A stretch of DNA of 6,764 bases from Deltaproteobacteria bacterium (GCA_024277485.1 JAJRVA010000009.1:1-6764); one strand, 5' to 3'. Counted from the first letter of the stretch, positions 1 to 6,462 are shown. Notes: generated from the sequence alone by a model not told the origin. Made by a program: numbers and translations.

Positions 1-125
1 AAGGTATAGCCTGCCTTGGTAAGTGAGCCTGTGTTACCAAGCACGGTGACGGTATCACCGATGTTATAGACATTGGCATCAGTTGGCGGGGCTCCTGCGT
101 CATTGGTATTGCCGTTATAGGGGAC
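1..125 (-). repeat. InlB B-type repeat, second copy (cut by window edge)
   Basis: From residue 887 the same module restarts (Y-N-G-N-T-N-D-A-G, then D-T-V-T-V-L-G-N-T-G-S-L) and is cut at G-Y-T. At DNA level positions 1-60 match 244-303 in 57 of 60 bases, an offset of 243 bp or exactly 81 codons. This near identity points to recent duplication or gene conversion between the units, and to an array that probably goes on to the left of the window. Confidence 0.88.
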
Positions 126-2783
126 TGAGTAATCAATGGCAGTCCACTGGGCATAGAGCGTGACATCGGCACTGCCCATGGTAAAGGTGTCGCCCGGGTT
201 GTAGGTAGTGCCTGAGCCGTCCGCAGTCGTGTTCCATCCCGCAAAGGTATAGCCTGTCTTGGCGAGTGAGCCTGTGTTACCAAGCACGGTGACGGTATCA
301 CCGTCGTAATATATGTTCGTGTCGGCAGGCGGAGTGCCGCTGTCAGCAGTATTACCCTCATAAGTGACGCTATTTGTTGGTTCAACAACGACATAGTATG
401 ACAAGCTGGGGATACCATTCACATAAACAGTGATCCAGGCCGGCCCGGCAGGAAAGCCGCTGTACGGCTTTCCTGTGTATGTGGTAGCAGAAAAACTTTG
501 CGGCTTTAGCCATGCGCTCTGTTCATTCGCTACGTTTCTGATTTGGACCAGGGGATAGTTGGTCGCGGAATTGTTGAATCCACCTGAAGAAGCTTCCGTG
601 TAGCCTGTCCCACGGAAACCAGCACCAGTGATGATAAAAGGTATTTCAAGTTTGAAAGGTGATGATGCCGATGTGATAGTGGGGCGCCATGCACTGCTAT
701 AGCCGAGACCAGTGTCAAACAGTTCTGAACTTGCAAGGGGTCCTTCTGCTCCACCTGCGACCAGGACTCTTCCATTTTGCAGAAAGGTCATGCTGAAATA
801 GACCCGAGCCGCGTTCATGGAGCCTGCTGAAATCCATGTGTTCGTTGCTGCATTATACTGTTCAGCGCTGGCAAGGACCCCTGACCCATATCCACCTGCA
901 ACCAATACATTTCCATTTTGAAGGAGGGTGGTGCTGTGACCATATCGTCCATTAGAAAGCGGACCTGCTGCGGACCATGAGTCTGTGCCTGGATTATAGA
1001 GTTCGGCGCTGGCAAGGACCCCTGACCTATATCCACCTGCAACCAGGATCGTCCCGTTGTTGAGAAGGACGGCACCGTGTAATGTTCTGGCAGCGGACAT
1101 GGATGCCGCCGCAGACCATGTTTGGGAAACAGGGTTATATATTTCACAAGATGAATAAAATGGACTGGCGTTACCACCCGCGACAAAGACTCTGCCATCC
1201 GGCAGAAGAGTCGCGGTATGGTTTATCCGTGCCGTTGCCATGCTGTCGACAACAGACCAGGTTCCGGTTTCAGGGTCATACAACTCGGCGTCGGTTAGAT
1301 ATCCAGTACCTTCTCCTCCTGCCACCAGCACCTTGCCATCAGGGAGGAGAGTGGCACTGTGAAGCAGACGGGCGGAGTTCATTGAGCCTGTCGATGTCCA
1401 GGTTTTAGTGCCGGGATTATATAACTCGGCACTGGATAAAATTTTACCGGCATTGTCCCTGCCGCCCGCCACTAAAACATTGCCGTTTGACAGCAGAGTG
1501 GTGCTGGGATAACGTCGTTCAATAGACATTGAACCGGTCGAGCTCCATGAATCGCTTACTGCATTATAAAGTTCGGCACTACTGAGTTCGACAGTTCCAT
1601 TGTTCCCACCCACTATTAAAACGTTGCCGCTGGGTAGTAGGATTGAGGAATGGAATTGTCTGACTGTAGCCAGAGAGGCGCCGACAGACCAGGAGCTGGT
1701 GCCTGGGTCATACAGCTCGGCGCTGGCAACTGGACCTCCTGATGCCCCCCCCCCTCCAGCAACCAGAATCCTGCCGTCAGGGAGCAGGGTGGCCGTATGT
1801 CCCTGTCGGGCTGTAACCAGGTTCCCAGCCGAGGACCAGGTATTTGTGCCGGGATCGTACATTTCTGTGCTGTCAAGAAAGCCGGAACCGAGTCCCCCTG
1901 TGACCAGCACCTTTCCGCTGGGCAACAGCGTGGCACTGTGCAGTGAACGTGTTGCCGGCATGGAAGATGCAGCAGACAAGGCATTGGTGGCAGGGTCGTA
2001 TAGTTCGACTGTTGCAAGGTAACTGCTGCCGGTATAACCGCCGACGAACAGGACTTTACCATCGGTCAGCAGGGTGGCCGAGTGGTTATATCTGGCCGTT
2101 GCCAAAGAGTTTACCTTTGACCATTTATTGGTGACTGGATCGTAGAGCTCAAGACCCGCCAGGGCGACGCTTCCCGTATAGCCGCCGGCAACAAGAACCT
2201 TGCCGTCAGGGAGGAGCGATGCTGTATGCAGGTATCGCAGTTCGGTCATGGAGTCGGCACTAGTCCAGGATTCTGTGGCGGGATCATAGATTTCGGCGGT
2301 GGAAATGGTGGTATACGAAGCATCCCAGCCGCCCGCAACCAGTACCCTGCCGTCAGCCAGCAGAGTGGTACTGGGTTGGGCCCGTGGCGCGGACATGGAG
2401 CCTGTAGCCGACCAGGTATTGGTAGTGGGATCGTAGAGTAAAGCACTGGCAAGAACAGTATCGCCGGTATATCCACCTGCAACCAAAACTTTACCGTTAG
2501 GCAGGACAGCTGCGGCGTGATACGATCGAGCAGGATTCAGGGTGCCGGCGGTGGACCAGGTATTGTTACCCGGGTCATACAATTCGTTAGATGCCGGGCC
2601 TGTTATTAGGATTTTTCCGTTTGGCAGGAGGTGAGAACTATGTTGCCAGTGAGCTCCAGCCATTGATTGTGCTGCTGACCACCCCGCAGCCTGGGCGATT
2701 GTGCTCAGCAGAACCACAAATATACTGCTCAGCAGGAAAAAGAAAAAACAGCGGAATCTTGTGACGTTTTGCAGGATCATCAT
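1..2783 (-). CDS. Secreted kelch-repeat protein with E-set-like and InlB B-type repeats (3' end outside window)
   Basis: Translated by hand from the ATG at 2783 to position 3, the frame is open for 927 codons without a stop or frameshift and runs off the left edge. Layout: signal peptide (residues 1-32), fourteen kelch repeats of about 47-50 residues (33-699), an E-set/galactose-oxidase-C-terminal-like domain (about 700-805), one full InlB B-type repeat (806-886) and the start of a second (from 887). Kelch repeats typically form beta-propellers that bind proteins or glycans; InlB B/Flg_new repeats occur in large surface proteins. I infer an extracellular or surface-anchored adhesin or structural protein. 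No catalytic residues can be assigned, so enzymatic activity should not be assumed. Start choice: GAGG (2792-2795) lies 8 nt before the ATG; a second ATG follows immediately at 2780 and is a possible alternative. A GEMM-like leader and terminator precede the gene. The missing C-terminus may carry more repeats or a sorting signal. Confidence 0.9.
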   Translation of the reverse strand, partial: MMILQNVTRFRCFFFFLLSSIFVVLLSTIAQAAGWSAAQSMAGAHWQHSSHLLPNGKILITGPASNELYDPGNNTWSTAGTLNPARSYHAAAVLPNGKVLVAGGYTGDTVLASALLYDPTTNTWSATGSMSAPRAQPSTTLLADGRVLVAGGWDASYTTISTAEIYDPATESWTSADSMTELRYLHTASLLPDGKVLVAGGYTGSVALAGLELYDPVTNKWSKVNSLATARYNHSATLLTDGKVLFVGGYTGSSYLATVELYDPATNALSAASSMPATRSLHSATLLPSGKVLVTGGLGSGFLDSTEMYDPGTNTWSSAGNLVTARQGHTATLLPDGRILVAGGGGASGGPVASAELYDPGTSSWSVGASLATVRQFHSSILLPSGNVLIVGGNNGTVELSSAELYNAVSDSWSSTGSMSIERRYPSTTLLSNGNVLVAGGRDNAGKILSSAELYNPGTKTWTSTGSMNSARLLHSATLLPDGKVLVAGGEGTGYLTDAELYDPETGTWSVVDSMATARINHTATLLPDGRVFVAGGNASPFYSSCEIYNPVSQTWSAAASMSAARTLHGAVLLNNGTILVAGGYRSGVLASAELYNPGTDSWSAAGPLSNGRYGHSTTLLQNGNVLVAGGYGSGVLASAEQYNAATNTWISAGSMNAARVYFSMTFLQNGRVLVAGGAEGPLASSELFDTGLGYSSAWRPTITSASSPFKLEIPFIITGAGFRGTGYTEASSGGFNNSATNYPLVQIRNVANEQSAWLKPQSFSATTYTGKPYSGFPAGPAWITVYVNGIPSLSYYVVVEPTNSVTYEGNTADSGTPPADTNIYYDGDTVTVLGNTGSLAKTGYTFAGWNTTADGSGTTYNPGDTFTMGSADVTLYAQWTAIDYSVPYNGNTNDAGAPPTDANVYNIGDTVTVLGNTGSLTKAGYT
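126..368 (-). repeat. InlB B-type (Listeria-Bacteroides) repeat, complete copy
   Basis: Residues 806-886 form an 81-residue unit with V-T-Y-E-G-N-T, D-T-V-T-V-L-G-N-T-G-S-L, G-Y-T-F-A-G-W-N-T, and V-T-L-Y-A-Q-W. These are hallmarks of the InlB B/Flg_new repeat, a beta-grasp-like stalk module of surface proteins. The next unit begins directly after it at the same phase. Confidence 0.9.
369..686 (-). other. E-set-like domain following the kelch array
   Basis: Residues about 700-805 begin R-P-T-I-T-S-A-S-S and include F-I-I-T-G-A-G-F-R-G, a serine/asparagine-rich loop, N-S-A-T-N-Y-P-L-V-Q-I-R and W-I-T-V-Y-V-N-G-I-P-S. This pattern recalls the immunoglobulin-like E-set module that follows the propeller in galactose-oxidase-like proteins and bacterial kelch surface proteins. 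The match is by remembered family pattern, not by a profile search. Confidence 0.6.
861..1045 (-). repeat. Near-identical DNA pair within kelch units 12 and 13
   Basis: Positions 861-904 and 1002-1045 agree in 42 of 44 bases at an offset of 141 bp (47 codons), covering the G-G-Y-x-S-G-V-L-A-S-A-E loop of adjacent kelch units. The other kelch units are much more diverged at DNA level, so these two look like the youngest duplication in the array. Confidence 0.75.
1745..1754 (-). repeat. G10 homopolymer tract inside the kelch coding region
   Basis: Ten consecutive C on the plus strand (G on the coding strand) encode the glycines after V-A-G in kelch unit 7 (residues 344-346 plus the first base of the next codon). 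With ten bases the frame is intact. Loss of one base would lead to a stop at 1616-1618, and gain of one to a stop at 1708-1710, so slippage here would abolish the C-terminal two thirds of the protein. Confidence 0.8.
2688..2783 (-). other. Sec signal peptide of the kelch protein
   Basis: Residues 1-32 show a short N-region with two arginines (R9, R11), a hydrophobic core rich in Phe, Leu and Val (about residues 12-29), and an A-Q-A motif ending at A32 that fits signal peptidase I cleavage before A33-G34-W35. C12 lies inside the N-terminal half of the core without a lipobox after it, so I do not read this as a lipoprotein. The product is therefore expected to cross the inner membrane by the Sec route. 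Confidence 0.85.
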
Positions 2784-2801
2784 GTCTTCTTCCTCAAAGA
2801 T

Positions 2802-2835
2802 AAAAAACGGGTTATCCTTTTTCCATAAGGCAACC
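2802..2835 (-). terminator. Leader rho-independent terminator, candidate riboswitch expression platform
   Basis: In transcript sense GGTT-G-CCTT pairs with AAGG-AT-AACC around a seven-base loop (arms 2827-2835 and 2810-2819). After CG comes a run of six U (2807 down to 2802). It stands only 18 nt ahead of the start codon, so it would act as a leader attenuator. Its 5' arm contains GTTGCC (2829-2834), the 3' boundary strand of the GEMM-like aptamer, so the two folds exclude each other. The internal bulge makes the stem moderate in strength. Confidence 0.6.
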
Positions 2836-2902
2836 AGGCTGTCTCGAAAGGCCCGTGGCTTTCCGTGCCTGTACTCGGCAGGCTTGGCTTTGTCTTGTCG
2901 CC
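2829..2902 (-). ncRNA. GEMM-I-like cyclic dinucleotide riboswitch aptamer (candidate)
   Basis: Read on the minus strand, the 3' half has ACGGAAAGCCACGGGCC, a UUCG-capped stem, then GACAGCC and GGTTGCC. This follows the order and much of the conserved sequence of the GEMM-I class, ACGCAAAGCC-ACGGG..., then a stem, then AGCC-GGTTGCC, including the A that stacks in the ligand pocket (first A of AAAGCC). The 5' half fits less well: CAAAGCC replaces the usual GCAAACC, and the hairpin GCCTG/CAGGC (2867-2871 with 2879-2883) has a seven-base loop rather than a GNRA tetraloop. GGCGAC (2897-2902) can pair with GTTGCC (2829-2834). Known GEMM-I RNAs bind c-di-GMP, and a subset in Geobacter binds cGAMP; I cannot settle which applies here. 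Overlap with the downstream terminator suggests ligand turns the gene on. It could be a degenerate or variant member. Confidence 0.6.
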
Positions 2903-2996
2903 AGGATACCGGTACAACAGAAGGTGTCCGCGGTAGTGCACTGATCATGCAGGCAGCTTTTTTCCGGGTCACGTGTTGTTGCCGGAACCATACTTC

Positions 2997-3031
2997 TGTA
3001 TACAGGAAGGAGGCTTACAGATAGGTTACAG
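2997..3031 (-). promoter_or_regulatory. Candidate activator-dependent promoter of the kelch gene with CTGTAA direct repeats
   Basis: Reading toward the kelch gene: an A-rich stretch, CTGTAA (3026-3031), CTGTAA again (3015-3020), then 12 nt and TATACA (2997-3002) as a -10-like element inside the perfect palindrome CTGTATACAG (2996-3005). The two hexamers start 11 bp apart, on one helical face, and there is no good -35 box 17 bp before TATACA. Direct repeats at an 11-bp pitch just upstream of the -10 are typical of OmpR/SARP-type activators, and the neighbouring gene encodes such a DNA-binding domain. Linking site to regulator is inference. Predicted start near 2990 would give a leader of about 200 nt that includes the GEMM-like RNA. 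Confidence 0.4.
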
Positions 3032-3055
3032 ATTTGATTTTTTTCGGTTTCGGGA

Positions 3056-3080
3056 GAAAAATTTATATGGGAATTTTTTC
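3056..3080 (-). terminator. A/T-rich hairpin after the regulator gene, weak terminator candidate
   Basis: Fifteen bases past the regulator stop codon, GAAAAAATT can pair with AAATTTTTC (8 of 9 positions) around a seven-base loop. The stem is nearly all A/T, so stability is low; it may terminate in either direction or simply be part of the A/T-rich sequence upstream of the next promoter. No better terminator was seen between 3094 and the kelch promoter. Confidence 0.25.
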
Positions 3081-3094
3081 AGGGAACAGGCAGG

Positions 3095-6000
3095 TCAACC
3101 TTGTGATTTTCCCCGGCGCAGGGCACGGTGAATCGATTCCGTTGCCGGGGAGGGGACAGTGTGCAGGGCGGCCGAGAGGTTGTTCCGGCAGCGTTCGTAG
3201 ACCGCTAATCCCTCGGCTGTCCGGCCCCGGGCCAGGTGACACTTCATCAGCCCCCGGTACAGTCTCTCCGCGGTCTCGTCAACCTCCAGGCCGCGCAGGT
3301 ACAGGGCGACGGCCCCGGCATGGGCGCCGCGTTTTTCCAGGTGCCCGGCCACCATCCCGATGGTGTGCAGAAATCTGCTCCTGAGTCGTGCCCGGGTGGG
3401 ATAGGCCCAGGGACATTCATCTTCGTTGCCCAGGAAATCGCCCCTGTACAGGCCCAGCAGCTTTTCCGTCAGGCGGGTGATTGTATCCGCATCCGGCCTG
3501 TCGGCCGCAAGAGATTTCTCTATCTCCGTGAAGAGGCTGTCGATCGCCCAGACATCTACCCAGCAATACCGTCTGTCCAGCGACAGCCGCATCTCGCTCA
3601 GTTTCAGGGCCTCGTCGTATCCGACGATCTTGCGGAGACGGTGCAGGGTCGTCACCAGGGCCTGTCTCGCCCGGTCACCGTCGGCCTCGGGCCAGAGGAG
3701 GTTTTCAAGACGTCCTGCACCCACCTGGCTGCCGCCCAGGGCGATCAGGGCCTTCAGCATATTCAGCGGTTTGAGCGGCGGCTTGCCGCTAAAACGAAGG
3801 GGCGTCCCGTCAATGACCGCTTCAAATCTTCCCATGGTGCGAATCTCCACCCGCCAGGGCCAGTTTGCGACCTCAAGGGAGGAACTCTCCGGATACAGGC
3901 CCCTCTTCCGGATGATATCCCGGACAAAATCAACCTCTATTCCCGACCTGAGGGCCTCGGTGTACAGGTCCCGCATAAACAGCGTCTGCCAGCCCGCAAA
4001 GTTGACAAGGCCCCGGTCCTTCTGGATGGCAAGGGCGGTGCGCAAGGCCTTCTCAGCGTCGCCCTGTCTGCCTGTTTTCAGGCTGAAATACGCCTTGTTC
4101 AGAGAAGACAGCAGGAGCAGCAGGTGGCTCTCCATCCCGTGTCCGATTTCCCCGGCTCTGCTGTTGTATTCTTCCGCTTTTTCCGCGTCGCCCGCCTCAA
4201 AATATATCTGAGCCGCTGTTATGGCGGTCAGCCCTTCGGGTAACGGGGTTCCCGTGTCCAGGATGTAGCGTTGCGCTTCCTCTATGTATTGAAGCGCATG
4301 CTCCCGGTCACTATTTTGAAAAGCGTGCAGGCTGCTCAGGTAGTAGAAATGGCCGATGTCAAGGGAGCGCCGACTGTTTAAGATCGGTCTCATCCGGTAC
4401 AGCAGGACGGCGGCTTTTTCACGGTCGTCGATGGCCAGCATCGCGTAGACCCCCTGGGCCAGCAGCCAGTTGTCGATGAGATGGACCCCGCTTCTTTCCG
4501 CCTCGGCAAGCCCCTGTTCCATGGCCTCCATGCACTCCTCGTGCTCGGCGGCATGCCACCTGTGGACCGCTTCCTGTATCTTGACGACCATGAAGGGAAG
4601 CGGCGAGATGTTGTCTGATTTCATCAGCTCAACCAGGATGTTGATCACAGTGCTGCACTGCAGAAAATCACCTGTCCAGAAGAGGTAATGCGAGAGATAG
4701 CCGCCCATCAAAAGACGGAGATTGATGTTCAGGTCGGAGCGGAGCAGCTCAAAGAGCCGCCCTCCCAGGCGTTTCAGGTCGGGATGATGGGGCTGCCTGA
4801 ACATCAGGGCGGAAAACAGGGCCAAAACGGCCTGCCCCTCGATTTTTCCGGGAGAGCCGAATTTTCTGTTCCTTATCAGGGTGTCGAGCTCCGTGATCCA
4901 CGGATCCATCTGTTTGAAATCGCCCCATTCCGTCAGAATCGTTTCAAGCGTACAGGATATGGAGAGAATGATCCCCGTGGTCTCGTTCCTTTTCCTGAAA
5001 TGGTCATGGGCCCGGATAAAGAAATTTCTGCTTTTGCGGGGATCAAAGGGGAGGCAGCATTGCCCGTACTGGAAGAGAAACCACGGGTCGGCGTCGAGGA
5101 GCGGCGGCGGAAGGGCCTGCAACCATTTTTCCACAACCTTCAACCTGCCCTGGAAAAGGAATGCCTGAGCATGTTCACGAATGAAACCCGCCAGGGCGGG
5201 GGGATCGTTGCATTTGACGTACAGTAGGAAGGCGTCTTCAGGTTGCCCCCGCTCAACAAGTAGGGCGGCGGCCCGGCGGTAGAGTTCCGTTGACTGGCCG
5301 GCCGTGAATTCCTCCTCTGCCCGTGAAAGAAGAAATTCCCTGAACAGCGGATGAAATCGATAGGATGTGCCGGGCAGGGCCTTTTTTTCGATAAAACTGT
5401 TCGTGCCGGCCATATCAGCGAGAACCTGCTCGGTCCGGGCAAAGCCGGTCAGCTTTTGCGCATCCGCCGGGGTGAATGGTGGCAGACAGGAAATTGTGAG
5501 GAGAAAGGTTTGAATGTCCGGCTCCAGTTTATTGAAAATTTCACCGGCAAAATAGTTGAAAAAAAATTCCCGGGCCATTGCCTTGTGTTCCGGCGGCGCC
5601 GCGCGGTCGGGGTAATCATACTCAAGCATCAGGACAAACCCGGCGGTCCACCCTCCGCTGTACTCCAGCAGCATCGGGACGGAGTCAAGGATTGATTTCC
5701 GGTCTGTGTGCAACCGGGCAATACCCCTGGCTTCCTCCGGGGTCAAACACAGTTCCCCGGGTTGAACGTTTATGATTGTTTTGTGCATCAGGAGTCGGCT
5801 CATTGCGGGAGGCGGGGCGGACCTGCTCAGGACGAGGATATTCAGGCCAGGCGGCGCCTGTTCCATGCCGGCCCTGATGAGTTCGTGCAGCGCGGAGTCC
5901 GGGGAGAGTTCATGGTAGTCGTCCAGGACAAGCACAAACGGTTTTTTTATACGCTTGAACAATGCCCGGAAATATTGAATGGCATAGCAGGGAAGGTTCA

Positions 6001-6316
6001 TGAAATGTTCGGGCGACAAGGCGGGCAGGTCGGTTGTCCCGGCATGATCCCCCCGGCTGACCGCTTCCGTCATGTAGAGGAAAAAACCAGCGGGATCGTT
6101 GTCTGTTCCGTCGATCTGGTACCAGGCTGAAGGTATTGCGTTTGCTTCGACATAATCGGCGGCCAGGGTCGTCTTGCCGGAACCGGGCAGGCCGGATACC
6201 CAGATCACCGGTTGGCTGCGGGCCCGGTCAAGCAGGTTGAAGAGACGGGTCCTGTGGAGCACGGAACTCAGGCGGGGAGGTGAAACCTTGACGAGCGTGT
6301 TTTTTTTCTGTTGCAT
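3095..6316 (-). CDS. MalT-like STAND ATPase with C-terminal OmpR-type winged helix and BTAD domain, transcriptional regulator
   Basis: This complete 1073-residue protein starts at ATG 6316 (no strong Shine-Dalgarno; no other in-frame ATG before an upstream stop) and ends at TGA 3095-3097. The N-terminus has a P-loop, G-L-P-G-S-G-K-T (42-49), a Walker B region F-V-L-V-L-D-D-Y-H-E-L (127-137), a sensor-like L-V-L-S-R (161-165), and the MalT-like S-G-G-W-T-A-G-F (220-227). F-H-P-L-F-R-E-F-L-L (321-330) marks the winged-helix part of the STAND module. Residues about 335-800 are helical, probably TPR-like. Residues about 823-920 resemble an OmpR/SARP winged helix (R-Q-A-L-V-T-T-L-H-R-L-R-K, 884-896), followed by a BTAD domain to about 1070. 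Family knowledge: such proteins are cytoplasmic signal-gated activators that oligomerise with ATP when an inducer binds the repeats. No transmembrane segment is evident. The inducer is unknown. Placed directly upstream of the kelch gene and on the same strand, it may activate it. Confidence 0.9.
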   Translation of the reverse strand: MQQKKNTLVKVSPPRLSSVLHRTRLFNLLDRARSQPVIWVSGLPGSGKTTLAADYVEANAIPSAWYQIDGTDNDPAGFFLYMTEAVSRGDHAGTTDLPALSPEHFMNLPCYAIQYFRALFKRIKKPFVLVLDDYHELSPDSALHELIRAGMEQAPPGLNILVLSRSAPPPAMSRLLMHKTIINVQPGELCLTPEEARGIARLHTDRKSILDSVPMLLEYSGGWTAGFVLMLEYDYPDRAAPPEHKAMAREFFFNYFAGEIFNKLEPDIQTFLLTISCLPPFTPADAQKLTGFARTEQVLADMAGTNSFIEKKALPGTSYRFHPLFREFLLSRAEEEFTAGQSTELYRRAAALLVERGQPEDAFLLYVKCNDPPALAGFIREHAQAFLFQGRLKVVEKWLQALPPPLLDADPWFLFQYGQCCLPFDPRKSRNFFIRAHDHFRKRNETTGIILSISCTLETILTEWGDFKQMDPWITELDTLIRNRKFGSPGKIEGQAVLALFSALMFRQPHHPDLKRLGGRLFELLRSDLNINLRLLMGGYLSHYLFWTGDFLQCSTVINILVELMKSDNISPLPFMVVKIQEAVHRWHAAEHEECMEAMEQGLAEAERSGVHLIDNWLLAQGVYAMLAIDDREKAAVLLYRMRPILNSRRSLDIGHFYYLSSLHAFQNSDREHALQYIEEAQRYILDTGTPLPEGLTAITAAQIYFEAGDAEKAEEYNSRAGEIGHGMESHLLLLLSSLNKAYFSLKTGRQGDAEKALRTALAIQKDRGLVNFAGWQTLFMRDLYTEALRSGIEVDFVRDIIRKRGLYPESSSLEVANWPWRVEIRTMGRFEAVIDGTPLRFSGKPPLKPLNMLKALIALGGSQVGAGRLENLLWPEADGDRARQALVTTLHRLRKIVGYDEALKLSEMRLSLDRRYCWVDVWAIDSLFTEIEKSLAADRPDADTITRLTEKLLGLYRGDFLGNEDECPWAYPTRARLRSRFLHTIGMVAGHLEKRGAHAGAVALYLRGLEVDETAERLYRGLMKCHLARGRTAEGLAVYERCRNNLSAALHTVPSPATESIHRALRRGKSQG

Positions 6317-6376
6317 AACGCGGACCCGGGCCCATAGTTGGCCGATCCCTGGTACGATAATATTTCTGTTCCTGTC

Positions 6377-6399
6377 ATTATAAATGTTGAATGGTCAAC
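6377..6399 (-). promoter_or_regulatory. Candidate promoter of the regulator gene with a 14-bp palindrome
   Basis: A perfect TATAAT (6377-6382 on the minus strand) lies 61 nt before the regulator start codon. Just upstream is GTTGA-CCAT-TCAAC (6386-6399), a perfect inverted repeat with five-base arms, covering the spacer and possibly the -35 side. No well-placed -35 box was found, which fits an activated or repressed promoter. The palindrome could be the operator of a dimeric regulator. Confidence 0.4.
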
Positions 6400-6462
6400 A
6401 GTTCGGATCATAGAGCACGTTTCTATATGATATGAAAACTCGGTGCTTTCTCCCAGCCCTTG

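Larger units (their letters stand above)
687..2687 (-). repeat. Array of fourteen kelch repeats (coding)
   Basis: Fourteen tandem units are visible, each with the pattern S-M-x-x-A-R-x-x-H-S-A-T-L-L-P-D-G-K-V-L-V-A-G-G, a variable loop, then A-E-L-Y-D-P-x-T-x-T-W. The double glycine, the tyrosine six or so residues before the tryptophan, and the tryptophan are the usual kelch landmarks. Deviations: unit 1 has T-G-P in place of G-G; unit 5 ends N-A-L and so lacks the tryptophan; unit 14 has E-L-F-D and a longer stretch before its tryptophan (residue 699). Fourteen equals two seven-bladed propellers, although the true blade closure cannot be read from sequence alone. Confidence 0.9.

Noticed and set aside
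1..303. CRISPR array suggested by the 60-base direct repeat
   Set aside because: The repeats are part of an 81-codon protein module in frame, with related intervening sequence rather than unique spacers.
1600..2482. Several short frames on both strands within 530-2482
   Set aside because: All overlap the kelch frame, which reads with regular G-G and Y-D-P-T-W motifs throughout; these are out-of-frame shadows of the repeats.
2812..2991. Minus-strand frame of 59 codons in the kelch leader with six cysteines
   Set aside because: It has no convincing ribosome binding site, overlaps the GEMM-like RNA and the terminator arm, and shows no protein pattern I recognise.
3236..4243. Long plus-strand open frames (3236-4243 and 3426-4211) opposite the regulator gene
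   Set aside because: They lie fully antisense to a recognisable, domain-rich protein, show no family pattern, and are expected in GC-rich coding DNA.
6377..6398. TTGACC followed by TATAAT read as a standard sigma-70 promoter
   Set aside because: The spacer is only 10 bases, far short of 16-18, so TTGACC cannot serve as the -35 box of this -10; I treat it as part of the palindrome.
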